Shown: positions 7,225 through 15,951 of the stretch, piece after piece | Layout of the letters: the number at the start of each line of letters is the position of its first letter | Position numbering within the stretch: position 1 is the first letter of the stretch | From: Clostridia bacterium | GTDB taxonomy: Bacteria > Bacillota > Clostridia > DUPQ01 | DNA: 38,689 nucleotides | Reading direction: 5' to 3' | NCBI GenBank assembly: GCA_016938455.1 | Contig: JAFGUQ010000232.1 | Coordinates: forward strand, 1-38,689 | Translations under genes and position numbers: made by a program | The notes under the pieces: model-generated | What the model was told of the DNA's origin: nothing | What the model saw: only the letters and a program-made list of their open reading frames with translations | Databases searched by the model: none

Positions 7225-9036
7225 ATGAAGAAAATAGTTATATTAGGTGGTGGCTATGGTGGCCTGCTGACTGCTAAGAAAATTGCAAAAAAGGTCAAGA
7301 AAGCAAAAATAACTGATAGTGTCAGTATCACTTTAATAGATAAGAATCCCTACCACACCATGCTTACTGAACTTCATGAAGTCGCTGCCGGAAGAGTTGA
7401 TGAAGAATCAATTAAAATCGATTTTGATAAGGTCTTTGCAAAAAGAAAAGTCGATGTTGTATTAGATGAAATCATAGCAGTTGACTTTGAAGAACAGACT
7501 TTAAAAGGACAGACCGGTAAAGAATATCAGTATGATTATCTTGTCATCGGTGCTGGTTGTCAGCCAGCATGTTTCGGAATAGACGGAGCAAGAGAGAATG
7601 CACTGCCTTTATGGGCATATGAACATGCTGTCAATGTCAAAAATCATATTCTCGATATGTTCAGAAGTGCAGCTTCAGAGCTAGACCCGCTGGAAAGAGA
7701 AAAGAAACTCACTTTTTTTGTTGCAGGTGCCGGCTTTACCGGAATTGAAATGATTGGTGAACTGGCAGAATGGGTTCCGATTCTCTGCAGAAAATTCAAC
7801 ATACCAAGAAAAGATGTCAAACTGTATGTTTCAGATATGATGAATAAGATTTTACCGAATCTTCCACAGAAACTGATTATCAAAGCTGAAGTAAGATTAA
7901 TTAAAATGGGTGTTGAAATTTTAACTGGTAATCCAATTACAGAAGTAGGCTCTGATTTCATTCTTATCGGAAATACAAAATACAATACAAGGACAGTCAT
8001 TTGGACTTGCGGAGTTGAAGGAAAAGAATTCATCAAAGATTTTTCTATTGAACATAACATCAGAAAGAGAATTGCTACCAACTCATTCCTGCAGAGCAAG
8101 GATAAAAGCAATGTCTATGTTGTCGGAGATAATATTCTATATATTCCAGAAGGCGAAACCACTCCTGTTCCTCAGATGGTAGAAAATGCAGAGCATTCAT
8201 CAGCGACAGTAGCTAATAACTTAATGGTCGCTTTAACCGGTAATGGGGAAATGGAAGATTATAATCCAAAGTTTCATGGCATGATGGTCTGCATTGGCGG
8301 CCGATACGGTTTAGCCTATTTAGGTACTCATAAAAAGAAAATGGCTTATCCGAGATTCATCGCCATGTTAGCAAAACATATGATTAATCTCATTTACTTC
8401 ATACAGGTAGCAGGCTGGAATAAATGCTACTCCTATATGATGCATGAGTTTTTCCATATTGATAACAACAGAAGCTTCGTTGGCGGATACTTTGGAAAAC
8501 GCTCTCCGAATTTCTGGATGTTACCGCTTCGTATGTTTGTTGGAATTAAATGGTTGCTTTCAGGCATAGAAAAATTACCTCAGATTATCGAAGATCCTTC
8601 AAAGATATTCCTGTTTCAATTGCCGACAGATGCAGTAACAGCAGCATCAGACGCTGCAGCAGTAAGCACCTATGGAGAAGCATTGAAGGTTCCTGAGTTC
8701 ATTGCCAATATTTCTGACTGGGCATTAAAGATTTTCATCGCACCAATTGCTCCTTTTTTCCAAGGCGGAATGGTAGTGGCAGAGATTATCATCGGATTAT
8801 GTTTTATCGGTGGATTCTTAAGTGCACCTGCTGCTGTAGTCAGTGCCATCATGTGTGTGATGATATATGTATCAGGGTCAGCGGCACCTGAAATACTCTG
8901 GTATTTCTTCGCAGCCATTGCTTTGATTGCCGGCTCTGGAAGCACCTTCGGAATGGATTATTATATACTGCCCTGGTTTAAAAAATTATGGAAGAAAATC
9001 CCATTTGTAAAAAAATGGTATTTGTATAATGACTGA
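7225..9036 (+). CDS. ndh2: Type II NADH dehydrogenase with C-terminal membrane domain (EET Ndh2)
   Basis: A 603-residue flavoenzyme that oxidises NADH and reduces membrane quinone without pumping protons. The FAD-binding GGGYGG lies at residues 8-13, the NADH-binding GAGFTGIE near 170, and VYVVGDN is the second FAD motif near 295. Ordinary NDH-2 proteins are about 400 residues and end in an amphipathic helix. This one has a further block from about residue 430 to the end with several hydrophobic segments (GIKWLLSGIEKL, GGMVVAEIIIGLCFIGGF, LIAGSGSTFGMDYY) resembling DoxX-type membrane domains. That extension is the hallmark of the EET-specific Ndh2 of Listeria, which feeds demethylmenaquinone. 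Its stop overlaps the start of eetA. A Rex-like palindrome upstream fits NADH-responsive control. The class is certain; the EET role follows from the neighbours and the extension. Confidence 0.93.
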   Translation: MKKIVILGGGYGGLLTAKKIAKKVKKAKITDSVSITLIDKNPYHTMLTELHEVAAGRVDEESIKIDFDKVFAKRKVDVVLDEIIAVDFEEQTLKGQTGKEYQYDYLVIGAGCQPACFGIDGARENALPLWAYEHAVNVKNHILDMFRSAASELDPLEREKKLTFFVAGAGFTGIEMIGELAEWVPILCRKFNIPRKDVKLYVSDMMNKILPNLPQKLIIKAEVRLIKMGVEILTGNPITEVGSDFILIGNTKYNTRTVIWTCGVEGKEFIKDFSIEHNIRKRIATNSFLQSKDKSNVYVVGDNILYIPEGETTPVPQMVENAEHSSATVANNLMVALTGNGEMEDYNPKFHGMMVCIGGRYGLAYLGTHKKKMAYPRFIAMLAKHMINLIYFIQVAGWNKCYSYMMHEFFHIDNNRSFVGGYFGKRSPNFWMLPLRMFVGIKWLLSGIEKLPQIIEDPSKIFLFQLPTDAVTAASDAAAVSTYGEALKVPEFIANISDWALKIFIAPIAPFFQGGMVVAEIIIGLCFIGGFLSAPAAVVSAIMCVMIYVSGSAAPEILWYFFAAIALIAGSGSTFGMDYYILPWFKKLWKKIPFVKKWYLYND

Positions 9037-9412
9037 TAAAAAAAGACGAAGAAATGACTATGTTGTTATCGTTCTGTTATTTCTGATTCCTTTATTATTC
9101 CTTCTTGCATTTTATGCAGGAAGGAATAATTCAACCGCTGATTCAGTTTCTATTGAAGTGAATAATGAAACTTATGGAATATATCCATTGAATGTTGACA
9201 GGGAAATTCATCTTCACGATGATAAAATTGACAATCTGGTGGTTATAAAAAACGGGGAAGTATTTATAAGCGAAGCGAACTGTAAAGATCAGATATGTGT
9301 CTTTCACAGTCCAATCAGTAAACAGGGAGAACAGATTGTCTGTCTGCCAAATAAAGTAGTGGTGGAAATCATAAGCAGTGAAAAAAATATCATTGATTCA
9401 TTGTCTCAATAG
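9029..9412 (+). CDS. eetA: NusG domain II membrane-anchored protein (EetA)
   Basis: A 127-residue protein with one N-terminal membrane segment (about residues 11-29) and an extracytosolic NusG-domain-II fold. SVSIEVNNETYGIYPL and the Cys-bearing ANCKDQICVFHSPI plus QIVCLPNKVVVEI are the family pattern. It overlaps ndh2 by 8 bases and is directly followed by the Gx-type membrane gene, the same order as the Listeria EET operon (ndh2, eetA, eetB, dmkB). EetA and EetB are required for EET in Listeria and are thought to pass electrons from quinol to surface flavin; the mechanism is not settled. Three Cys residues in the outer domain could be redox-active or form a disulfide. Confidence 0.85.
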   Translation: MTDKKRRRNDYVVIVLLFLIPLLFLLAFYAGRNNSTADSVSIEVNNETYGIYPLNVDREIHLHDDKIDNLVVIKNGEVFISEANCKDQICVFHSPISKQGEQIVCLPNKVVVEIISSEKNIIDSLSQ

Positions 9413-9421
9413 GAGAGAAAA

Positions 9422-9955
9422 TTGACAAAGAGAATTGCATTGACAGGAATAATGATGGCGCAAGCCCTTGTATTAAGTTTTTTCGAAAGACTTATTCCGA
9501 TTAATTTCGGGATTCCGGGGGTGAAACTCGGGTTAGCGAATATTGTTTCGCTGGTGGCCATATTCATATTAGGACCTGTTCCGGCACTCATGATACAAAT
9601 TGGAAGAATTCTTTTAGCCGGGTTAATGTTCGGAAGTGGAGTCAGTATCTTTTACTCACTCAGCGGAGGAATGCTGAGCATTCTGATCATGATACTCATT
9701 TATAAAACAGATATGCCGAAAGTAACCATTATAGGACTTAGTACAGTAGGGGCTGTTTTTCATAACATCGGACAGATTCTTGTGGCGGCATTAATTGTCA
9801 AGTCACTGAATATAGCTTACTATTTACCGATTCTTATGGTGTCAGGCGTTATAACAGGAATTTTTGTGGGAATAACAAGCAGGTATCTTGTCAAGGCTTT
9901 ATACAAATGGAATATGACAGGGAGTAATCAAAGTGGAATTTTGGAAAGACTATAA
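9422..9955 (+). CDS. eetB: Gx transporter / heptaprenyl diphosphate synthase component I family protein (EetB)
   Basis: A 177-residue membrane protein with about five hydrophobic segments, similar to ECF-type substrate-binding components. RIALTGIMMAQALVLSFFE and GIPGVKLGLANIVSLVAIF are typical of the family often annotated as heptaprenyl diphosphate synthase component I or Gx transporter. Translation starts at TTG (9422), backed by AGGAGA seven bases upstream; the next ATG would cut into the first membrane segment. In Listeria the equivalent EetB works with EetA in EET. It overlaps the polyprenyl synthase gene by 23 bases. Whether it moves a flavin or quinone or acts as an electron conduit is unknown. 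Confidence 0.82.
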   Translation: MTKRIALTGIMMAQALVLSFFERLIPINFGIPGVKLGLANIVSLVAIFILGPVPALMIQIGRILLAGLMFGSGVSIFYSLSGGMLSILIMILIYKTDMPKVTIIGLSTVGAVFHNIGQILVAALIVKSLNIAYYLPILMVSGVITGIFVGITSRYLVKALYKWNMTGSNQSGILERL

Positions 9956-10895
9956 TGGTCTTGGATCAGAAATAGAATATGTGAAGAATATCATTAAGGA
10001 AAACCTGAGTGACAGTCCTCTATATATGAAAGATATCATCAATCATATTTTAGAAGCCAAAGGTAAATTTATAAGAGCAGCGCTTGTCATTGAATCTGCC
10101 AGTCTTGGAAAGAGTGATTTTAAAAGAGTTGCTGAAATAGCGGCTGCTATTGAAATACTTCATTTAGCTACATTGATTCATGACGATATCATTGATGAGG
10201 CGATCATGAGAAGAGGGACAGAATCCATTCAGCACCGTTATGGAAAAGATAAGGCAGTCGTGTGTGGTGATTACCTGTTTGCCAAGAGCTTTTCACTTTT
10301 ATCTTCAGATTACCAGGAACACATGAAATACCTTTCAAAAGGGGTTGAGAAAATCTGCCTTGGAGAAATTTATCAGCAGACTAACCGGTTCAACACTCAA
10401 TTAACAGTCAGACAGTATCTTCGAACAATTTCAGGAAAAACAGCAGCACTGTTTGCCATGTGCCTGTATGCAGGCGGACTTGAAGCAAAACTGAAAAAAG
10501 CACAACTTAAAAATTTAATAAGATGCGGGTATGCGATGGGAATGAGTTTTCAGATTATTGATGACTGTCTTGATTATAACGGGACAGATCTTACAATTGG
10601 AAAATCTGCAAAGAAGGACTTGCTTCAGGGATACTACACATTACCATTGATCTATGCGATTGATAACGACCAGAACGAAGTGTTAAGCGAAAAACTGGAG
10701 TTGCTTGCAGAAGAAAGTTTTGAACTTGATAAAATCATACAACTGGTCAATCAGCTCGATGGAGTAGTAAAATCAAAAGCTGTTGCAGAAAAATACATCA
10801 ACAGGGCAGATAAGTACCTGATGCTGGTTGATGATAAAGAAAATATCATAAAACTGAGAAAATTAATGCAGTTTCTGTTGAAACGAAATTACTGA
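9933..10895 (+). CDS. dmkB: Polyprenyl diphosphate synthase (DmkB)
   Basis: A 320-residue trans-prenyl chain-elongating enzyme. GKFIRAALV is the substrate-binding GKxxR motif. The first Asp-rich motif is LIHDDIIDEAIMRRG near residue 85, and the second is IIDDCLDYNG near residue 205. It uses isopentenyl diphosphate to build the isoprenoid tail that the UbiA protein at 1884 would attach to the quinone ring. The start is a GTG inside the end of eetB, preceded by GGGAG, so the two are translationally coupled. It closes the ndh2 operon and is followed by a terminator. A dedicated second polyprenyl synthase in EET loci is known from Listeria. Chain length cannot be read confidently. Confidence 0.9.
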   Translation: MEFWKDYNGLGSEIEYVKNIIKENLSDSPLYMKDIINHILEAKGKFIRAALVIESASLGKSDFKRVAEIAAAIEILHLATLIHDDIIDEAIMRRGTESIQHRYGKDKAVVCGDYLFAKSFSLLSSDYQEHMKYLSKGVEKICLGEIYQQTNRFNTQLTVRQYLRTISGKTAALFAMCLYAGGLEAKLKKAQLKNLIRCGYAMGMSFQIIDDCLDYNGTDLTIGKSAKKDLLQGYYTLPLIYAIDNDQNEVLSEKLELLAEESFELDKIIQLVNQLDGVVKSKAVAEKYINRADKYLMLVDDKENIIKLRKLMQFLLKRNY

Positions 10896-10920
10896 AAAAT
10901 CAGAATAGGATAAAGAACTC

Positions 10921-10950
10921 GAGGTGTTAAAAAGTTAACACTCTTTTTTT
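10921..10950 (+). terminator. Terminator of the ndh2 operon that also matches a Rex operator
   Basis: The stem pairs TGTTAA (10925-10930) with TTAACA (10935-10940), extended by GAG/CTC with one bulged G, and is followed by seven T. The same bases, GTGTTAAAAAGTTAACAC (10924-10941), match the Rex core TGTTAANNNNTTAACA perfectly. It sits just upstream of the nrd promoter. Confidence 0.72.
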
Positions 10951-10979
10951 GTCTGAAACTCTATATGTGGTGGTATAAT
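10949..10979 (+). promoter_or_regulatory. nrdAB promoter
   Basis: TATAAT at 10974-10979 with a weak TTGTCT at 10949-10954 (19-base spacer). It lies 46 bases before the nrdA ATG and is flanked by two NrdR-like boxes. Confidence 0.55.
10958..10973. promoter_or_regulatory. NrdR-like box 1
   Basis: ACTCTATATGTGGTGG matches the idealised NrdR box ACACAATATATAGTGT at 11 of 16 positions and lies between the -35 and -10 of the nrd promoter. It is an approximate inverted copy of box 2. Confidence 0.5.
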
Positions 10980-10999
10980 AAAACAATGTACATAAGAAA

Positions 11000-11015
11000 A
11001 CACATGATATAGAGG
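11000..11015. promoter_or_regulatory. NrdR-like box 2
   Basis: ACACATGATATAGAGG matches the idealised NrdR box at 12 of 16 positions. It starts 42 bases (four helical turns) after box 1 and overlaps the nrdA ribosome binding site. Confidence 0.55.
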
Positions 11016-11024
11016 GAGATAAAC

Positions 11025-13553
11025 ATGGAAATTATTAAAAGGAACGGGAATATAGAATCATTTCAATATCAGAAAATCAAAAAAGCAATCATGGCAGCTT
11101 TTCGAAGCGTCAACAGGGAAATCGATGAATCGGAACTAAACAGGATTGTCTCAGACATCAATATAAAAGCAGAAAAAGTTTACCAGCTTGATAAAAAAAT
11201 ATCGGTAGAAGAAGTTCAGGATATCGTTGAAGAAAGTCTGGTGGAATTAAACTATTACAAAGTCGTTAAAAGCTATATTCTATACAGGGAGCAGCACAAT
11301 AAGAACAGGGAGATCATCAGCCGATTCCTGTTGTCGCTTCATGACACGAATCTGATCAATGTGCTGAAGAAAATTCAGTCTTTATTTGATCAGAATGTTT
11401 ATTCCCTTGAGATTCTCTATCGAAAGTTTGAGTCATTTGTCACACCGGGGATAGATGAGATACAGCAGCTTGACATGTTAATCAAAGCTGCCAATGAACT
11501 GACAGCCATTGAAGCACCAAAATGGGAATACATCGCTTCTATGATTCTAATGGAGAAAATCAGTAAAAACATTAATAATGAAATGACAAAGATAAAAGTG
11601 AAAACCTTTCATGAAAAATTGAAATACTTTGATGAAAACAACTTATACGGGAAATATATGCTTGAATACTACAGTGAAGAGGAGGTCGCTGAACTTGACA
11701 AATATATGGATGACTCCAGAAATGATTTGTTGACTTACAGCAGTTTAGATTTGCTTCATAAAAGGTACCTGATTAAAAACAATGATAATGTTGTTCTTGA
11801 AAAACCTCAGGAAATGTTTATGGGAATTGCCATGCATCTTGCCATTCCCGAAGGAACTGACAAAGTTTTATGGGCAAAAAAAATATATGATATGACAAGT
11901 AAACTTAAAGTCACACTTGCCACGCCCACTATGTCAAATGCAAGAAAACCATATCATCAGCTTTCGTCATGTTTCATTGACACGGTTCCTGATTCACTTG
12001 ATGGAATCTACCGCTCAATTGAGAATTTTGCTAAAGTATCAAAACATGGTGGAGGAATGGGACTGTATTTCGGTAAAGTAAGAGCCATCGGCTCTGATAT
12101 CAGGAATTTCAAAGGAGTTGCAGGGGGAGTACTCCGCTGGATCAAACTTGCCAATGACACAGCGGTAGCTGTTGATCAGCTTGGAGTAAGACAGGGGTCT
12201 GTCGCAGTGTATCTCGACATATGGCATAAGGATATTCCTGAATTTCTGCAGATGAAAACAAACAATGGAGATGACCGCATGAAAGCTCATGACATATTTC
12301 CGGGAATATGTTATCCAGACCTTTTCTGGAGGCTGGCCAGGAACAATATAGAATCTACCTGGTATATGATGTGCCCTCATGAGATATTAAAGGCAAAAGG
12401 GTATGCACTGGAAGACTATTTTGGAGACCAGTGGGAGGAAAAGTACTTTGAATGTGTCAATGATCCTTCTATTTCAAAAAGAGAGATTTCAGTCAAGGAT
12501 CTGATCAGGTTAATCATAAAATCGCTGACTGAAACAGGGACACCGTTTACATTCAACAGAGATGCAGTCAATAAAATGAATCCTAACGGTCATAAGGGAA
12601 TGATTTACAGCTCCAACCTATGTACTGAAATAGCCCAGAACATGAGTGAAATTGAAACTGTTTCCACAGAAATCACAGATGAATCAGAAAATATTATCGT
12701 TGTGACTAAAACAAAACCTGGAGATTTTGTTGTCTGTAACTTGGCTTCTCTTGTTCTTGGTAATCTCAATGTAGATGATGACAATGAAATGGAGGAGACT
12801 ATCGGTACTGTTGTCCGGGCCATAGACAATGTCATTGATCTTAACTATTATCCTGTTCCCTATGCAAAAATTACTAATCGGCAATATCGGGCTATAGGAC
12901 TTGGAACCAGTGGATATCATCACCTTCTGGCAAAAAAAGGGATACGGTTTGAAAGTGAGCAGCATCTTTTATTTGCTGATAAGTTATATGAAAAAATAAA
13001 CTATTATGCGGTGAAAGCCAGTCACCGCTTAGCGGTGGAAAAGGGAAAATATCAGTACTTCGATGGATCAGACTGGGATACCGGAGAATATTTTGAAAAA
13101 AGACACTATCATGATGAGAAGTGGAATGAGCTTAGAAACCTCATAAAGAAAGAAGGTATTCGAAACGGATATCTGATGGCAGTAGCACCTACAGGCTCAA
13201 CCTCTATCATCGCAGGCACCACCGCTTCCATCGACCCCATCATGAGCAAATATTTTTTAGAAGAGAAAAAAGGGTCCATCACTCCGAGAGTCGCACCTGA
13301 TTTATGCCTGGCTAATTTCTGGATATATAAAAGTGCGCATGAAATTGACCAGGAGTGGGTTATTAAAGCCGCAGCCATCAGGCAGAAACATATTGATCAG
13401 TCACAGTCAGTCAATCTGTTCATCACCCATGACTATACGATGAGGCAGATTATGAATCTGTATATCCTGGCAGGTGAAACAGGAGTGAAATCCATTTATT
13501 ATGTCAGAAGCAAATCACTGGAAGTTGAAGAATGCGAATCATGTTCTTCATAA
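11025..13553 (+). CDS. nrdA: Class Ia ribonucleotide reductase, alpha subunit
   Basis: An 842-residue catalytic subunit that reduces ribonucleoside diphosphates to deoxyribonucleotides. Residues 1-95 form an ATP-cone, the dATP/ATP activity switch, which class Ib NrdE usually lacks. Catalytic residues are visible: C316 in SSCFIDTVPDS, N531-C533-E535 in NLCTEI, and C571 in VVCNLASLVLGNLN. The radical-transfer Tyr pair is in KSIYYVRSKSL, and the C-terminal redox pair C837/C840 is in ECESCSS. The 38-residue gap between C533 and C571 is longer than in the E. coli enzyme, implying a loop insertion. The gene has a GAGGGAG ribosome binding site and NrdR-like boxes upstream. The small subunit follows 12 bases later. 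No nrdI or nrdH is nearby, again favouring class Ia. Confidence 0.95.
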   Translation: MEIIKRNGNIESFQYQKIKKAIMAAFRSVNREIDESELNRIVSDINIKAEKVYQLDKKISVEEVQDIVEESLVELNYYKVVKSYILYREQHNKNREIISRFLLSLHDTNLINVLKKIQSLFDQNVYSLEILYRKFESFVTPGIDEIQQLDMLIKAANELTAIEAPKWEYIASMILMEKISKNINNEMTKIKVKTFHEKLKYFDENNLYGKYMLEYYSEEEVAELDKYMDDSRNDLLTYSSLDLLHKRYLIKNNDNVVLEKPQEMFMGIAMHLAIPEGTDKVLWAKKIYDMTSKLKVTLATPTMSNARKPYHQLSSCFIDTVPDSLDGIYRSIENFAKVSKHGGGMGLYFGKVRAIGSDIRNFKGVAGGVLRWIKLANDTAVAVDQLGVRQGSVAVYLDIWHKDIPEFLQMKTNNGDDRMKAHDIFPGICYPDLFWRLARNNIESTWYMMCPHEILKAKGYALEDYFGDQWEEKYFECVNDPSISKREISVKDLIRLIIKSLTETGTPFTFNRDAVNKMNPNGHKGMIYSSNLCTEIAQNMSEIETVSTEITDESENIIVVTKTKPGDFVVCNLASLVLGNLNVDDDNEMEETIGTVVRAIDNVIDLNYYPVPYAKITNRQYRAIGLGTSGYHHLLAKKGIRFESEQHLLFADKLYEKINYYAVKASHRLAVEKGKYQYFDGSDWDTGEYFEKRHYHDEKWNELRNLIKKEGIRNGYLMAVAPTGSTSIIAGTTASIDPIMSKYFLEEKKGSITPRVAPDLCLANFWIYKSAHEIDQEWVIKAAAIRQKHIDQSQSVNLFITHDYTMRQIMNLYILAGETGVKSIYYVRSKSLEVEECESCSS

Positions 13554-13565
13554 GAAAGGGGCAAA

Positions 13566-14609
13566 ATGAGTAATCTAAATAGAAAAGCACTGTTTAATGA
13601 AAACGGGGATATTGAAACCTCAAAAAGACGAATGATTAACGGAAATACCACCAACCTGAATGACTTCAATAACCTGAGATATCAATGGACATCAGACTGG
13701 TATCGCCAAGCAATGAATAACTTCTGGATTCCTGAAGAAATCAATTTGTCACAGGATATTAAAGACTATCATATTCTTCAAAAAGCTGAGCGGACGGCAT
13801 ATGATAAAATCCTGTCATTTCTGATTTTCCTTGACAGTATACAGACAGCAAACTTACCTCATGTCGGAGAATTTATAACGGCTAATGAAGTTAATCTATG
13901 CCTGACTATCCATGCTTTTCAGGAGGCGGTACATTCGCAGAGCTATGGATATATGCTTGACTCTATCTGTTCTCCTGAGGAAAGAAACAGTATTCTGTAT
14001 CAGTGGAAAGAAGACCAGCATCTACTGGATCGTAATAAGTTCATCGGTGATTTATACAATGATTTTCTTGAAAACAAAGATACAGATACTTTGCTTAAAA
14101 CAATGATTGCCAATTATATACTGGAAGGAATCTATTTTTATTCAGGGTTCATGTTCTTCTATAGTCTGGGAAGAAACGGTAAAATGCCTGGAAGTGTACA
14201 GGAAATCAGATACATCAACAGAGACGAGAATACTCATTTATGGCTGTTCCGATCAATCATACTTGAGCTGAAAAAAGAACAACCTGAACTTTTTACAGAG
14301 GAAAAGGTTGGGATCTATCGTGAAATGATCAGAAAGGGTGTGGAAGAAGAGATTTCCTGGGGCCATTATGTCATAGGGAATGATATTTCAGGACTTAATG
14401 AAGACATGATATCAGATTATATTAAGTATCTTGGGAATCTGCGAAGCAGCAACCTTGGTTTCGGTTATATCTATGACGGATATGACACAGAACCTGCTTC
14501 AATGAAATGGGTAAAAGAATACAGTGATCCCAACAAGATCAAGACTGATTTTTTTGAAGCAAAACCATCTGCATATGCAAAATCCAGTATTATTGAAGAT
14601 GACTTATAA
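13566..14609 (+). CDS. nrdB: Class Ia ribonucleotide reductase, beta subunit
   Basis: A 347-residue ferritin-like subunit that houses the dimetal site and stable radical. Metal ligands can be read as D90 (FLDSIQ), E120 and H123 (QEAVHSQSY), E187 (ILEGIYF), and E221 and H224 (DENTH). The radical Tyr is Y127, at the spacing H-x-x-x-Y found in E. coli NrdB, so this is a tyrosyl-radical enzyme and not a class Ic type. The acidic C-terminal tail (SSIIEDDL) fits the peptide that docks onto the alpha subunit. It follows nrdA by 12 bases with AAGAAAGGGG as ribosome binding site. Confidence 0.95.
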   Translation: MSNLNRKALFNENGDIETSKRRMINGNTTNLNDFNNLRYQWTSDWYRQAMNNFWIPEEINLSQDIKDYHILQKAERTAYDKILSFLIFLDSIQTANLPHVGEFITANEVNLCLTIHAFQEAVHSQSYGYMLDSICSPEERNSILYQWKEDQHLLDRNKFIGDLYNDFLENKDTDTLLKTMIANYILEGIYFYSGFMFFYSLGRNGKMPGSVQEIRYINRDENTHLWLFRSIILELKKEQPELFTEEKVGIYREMIRKGVEEEISWGHYVIGNDISGLNEDMISDYIKYLGNLRSSNLGFGYIYDGYDTEPASMKWVKEYSDPNKIKTDFFEAKPSAYAKSSIIEDDL

Positions 14610-14678
14610 GATTGCTAAAAAAGCGGTTATACTATAAAATGGACATATCAAAACAATCATTACGGGGAGGATTTGGAG

Positions 14679-15914
14679 ATGGAGAACAAAAAGTCGTTTA
14701 ATGAGGTCATGATCATGATCTTGGGTTTTATACTGATGGCAGGATTAGGAGTGCTTGCGTTTTATCTGTTCATTGCAAAAGGGACAAGTTTCATCGGCTG
14801 GGTCATCATGATTGTTCTTCTTTTACTTTTCGGATTTCTGGTATTCAAATTTGCAGTTAAAGGAATCAAGGTAATAGCGATTATGTTTCTGGTGGTCACC
14901 GTTTTAACGACAGGTACTTTTTTATTCACTACATCACTTGGGACCAATCAGGGGAAAACAGTATCATCGGTTGTTTCAGCCGGGGTTAATAAAGATGATC
15001 TTGGAAACATCATCAATGGTCAATTCTTTTTTGATGACGGTAAATATCAGTATTTCTCCAGCCATGATCAATATGACAAAGCTCATATTTACATGGTAGA
15101 TAAGAAAAGCGGAAATACGACCACTATTTTTAACGGGTTTGGCTGGTCACTGGTAGTACGGGATAATTACCTGTATTTTTCAGGTAATGAAGGTGATACG
15201 ATAGACGGATCATATAATCTGTATAAAATGAATCTTGATGATTTATCATATGAGGTCATTAATGACAGCTATTGTTATGGAATGAGCTTTTACAATGACT
15301 GGTTGTATTATATTACTGTTGATTCATCCAGTAATTACCGGTATGAAAGAATTAATGTAGAAACAGGTAAAAAGGAGACTGTGGTTGAAACCGGAGGATT
15401 AGTGGTGGTTGTCTATGATAAGAAACTTTATTATCTTGATCCAGCAGGAATGATCACAAGAGCCGACCTTGATGGGAGTAATCCTGAAACTGTTGTTGAT
15501 GAAGCCTGTAATTACTTCATCATCGGAAATGGTAAAATTGTCTATATTGTAGGGTATACAGAAATAAAATCCTGTGATACAGATGGTAAAAACATCAACA
15601 GTATTAAAGCATCCTATGATAAAAGCATCGGAAGTGTCAATTCATATAAGGACACGCTTATTTATGTGACTTATGCAAGCGACGATTTCAACAGTTCTTC
15701 ATATGGCTATAACTACAGTTTAAACAGTATTGATTTTGACGGTAAAAAAGACACTGAGATTTATAAATCCATTTCCTATGGTTTCTATATCAATGTGATT
15801 GACGGAGATATATATGCATTGGATTACTACTTAAGAGATGGTGACACTTACTATACTGCTATAATCAGTAAAATGAAAATGAATGGTAAATTAATTTCAG
15901 TTCTTGGTGAATAG
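14679..15914 (+). CDS. Membrane-anchored DUF5050-like beta-propeller protein
   Basis: A 411-residue protein whose first roughly 90 residues contain three hydrophobic segments (MIMILGFILMAGLGVLAFYL, WVIMIVLLLLFGFLVFKF, VIAIMFLVVTVLTTGTFLF). An extracytosolic domain of repeated short beta motifs follows, such as DNYLYFSGNEGD, DKKLYYLDPAG and ITRADLDGSN, resembling DUF5050 or TolB-like propeller blades. The track start is a TTG at 14673; the ATG at 14679 has GGGGAGG eight bases upstream and is preferred. The next gene encodes a paralogue. The function is unknown; DUF5050 proteins are thought to be surface sensor or binding proteins. Downstream, in the same direction, lies a PAS-GGDEF protein. 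Confidence 0.75.
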   Translation: MENKKSFNEVMIMILGFILMAGLGVLAFYLFIAKGTSFIGWVIMIVLLLLFGFLVFKFAVKGIKVIAIMFLVVTVLTTGTFLFTTSLGTNQGKTVSSVVSAGVNKDDLGNIINGQFFFDDGKYQYFSSHDQYDKAHIYMVDKKSGNTTTIFNGFGWSLVVRDNYLYFSGNEGDTIDGSYNLYKMNLDDLSYEVINDSYCYGMSFYNDWLYYITVDSSSNYRYERINVETGKKETVVETGGLVVVVYDKKLYYLDPAGMITRADLDGSNPETVVDEACNYFIIGNGKIVYIVGYTEIKSCDTDGKNINSIKASYDKSIGSVNSYKDTLIYVTYASDDFNSSSYGYNYSLNSIDFDGKKDTEIYKSISYGFYINVIDGDIYALDYYLRDGDTYYTAIISKMKMNGKLISVLGE

Positions 15915-15951
15915 GTGAAATTTATCATGTTTCCAGAGAGGAGATATTTTA

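Noticed and set aside
7644-8111. 155-residue minus-strand ORF inside ndh2
   Set aside because: It lies fully within a clear NDH-2 coding sequence, has no ribosome binding site and no recognisable motif; it is a shadow frame.
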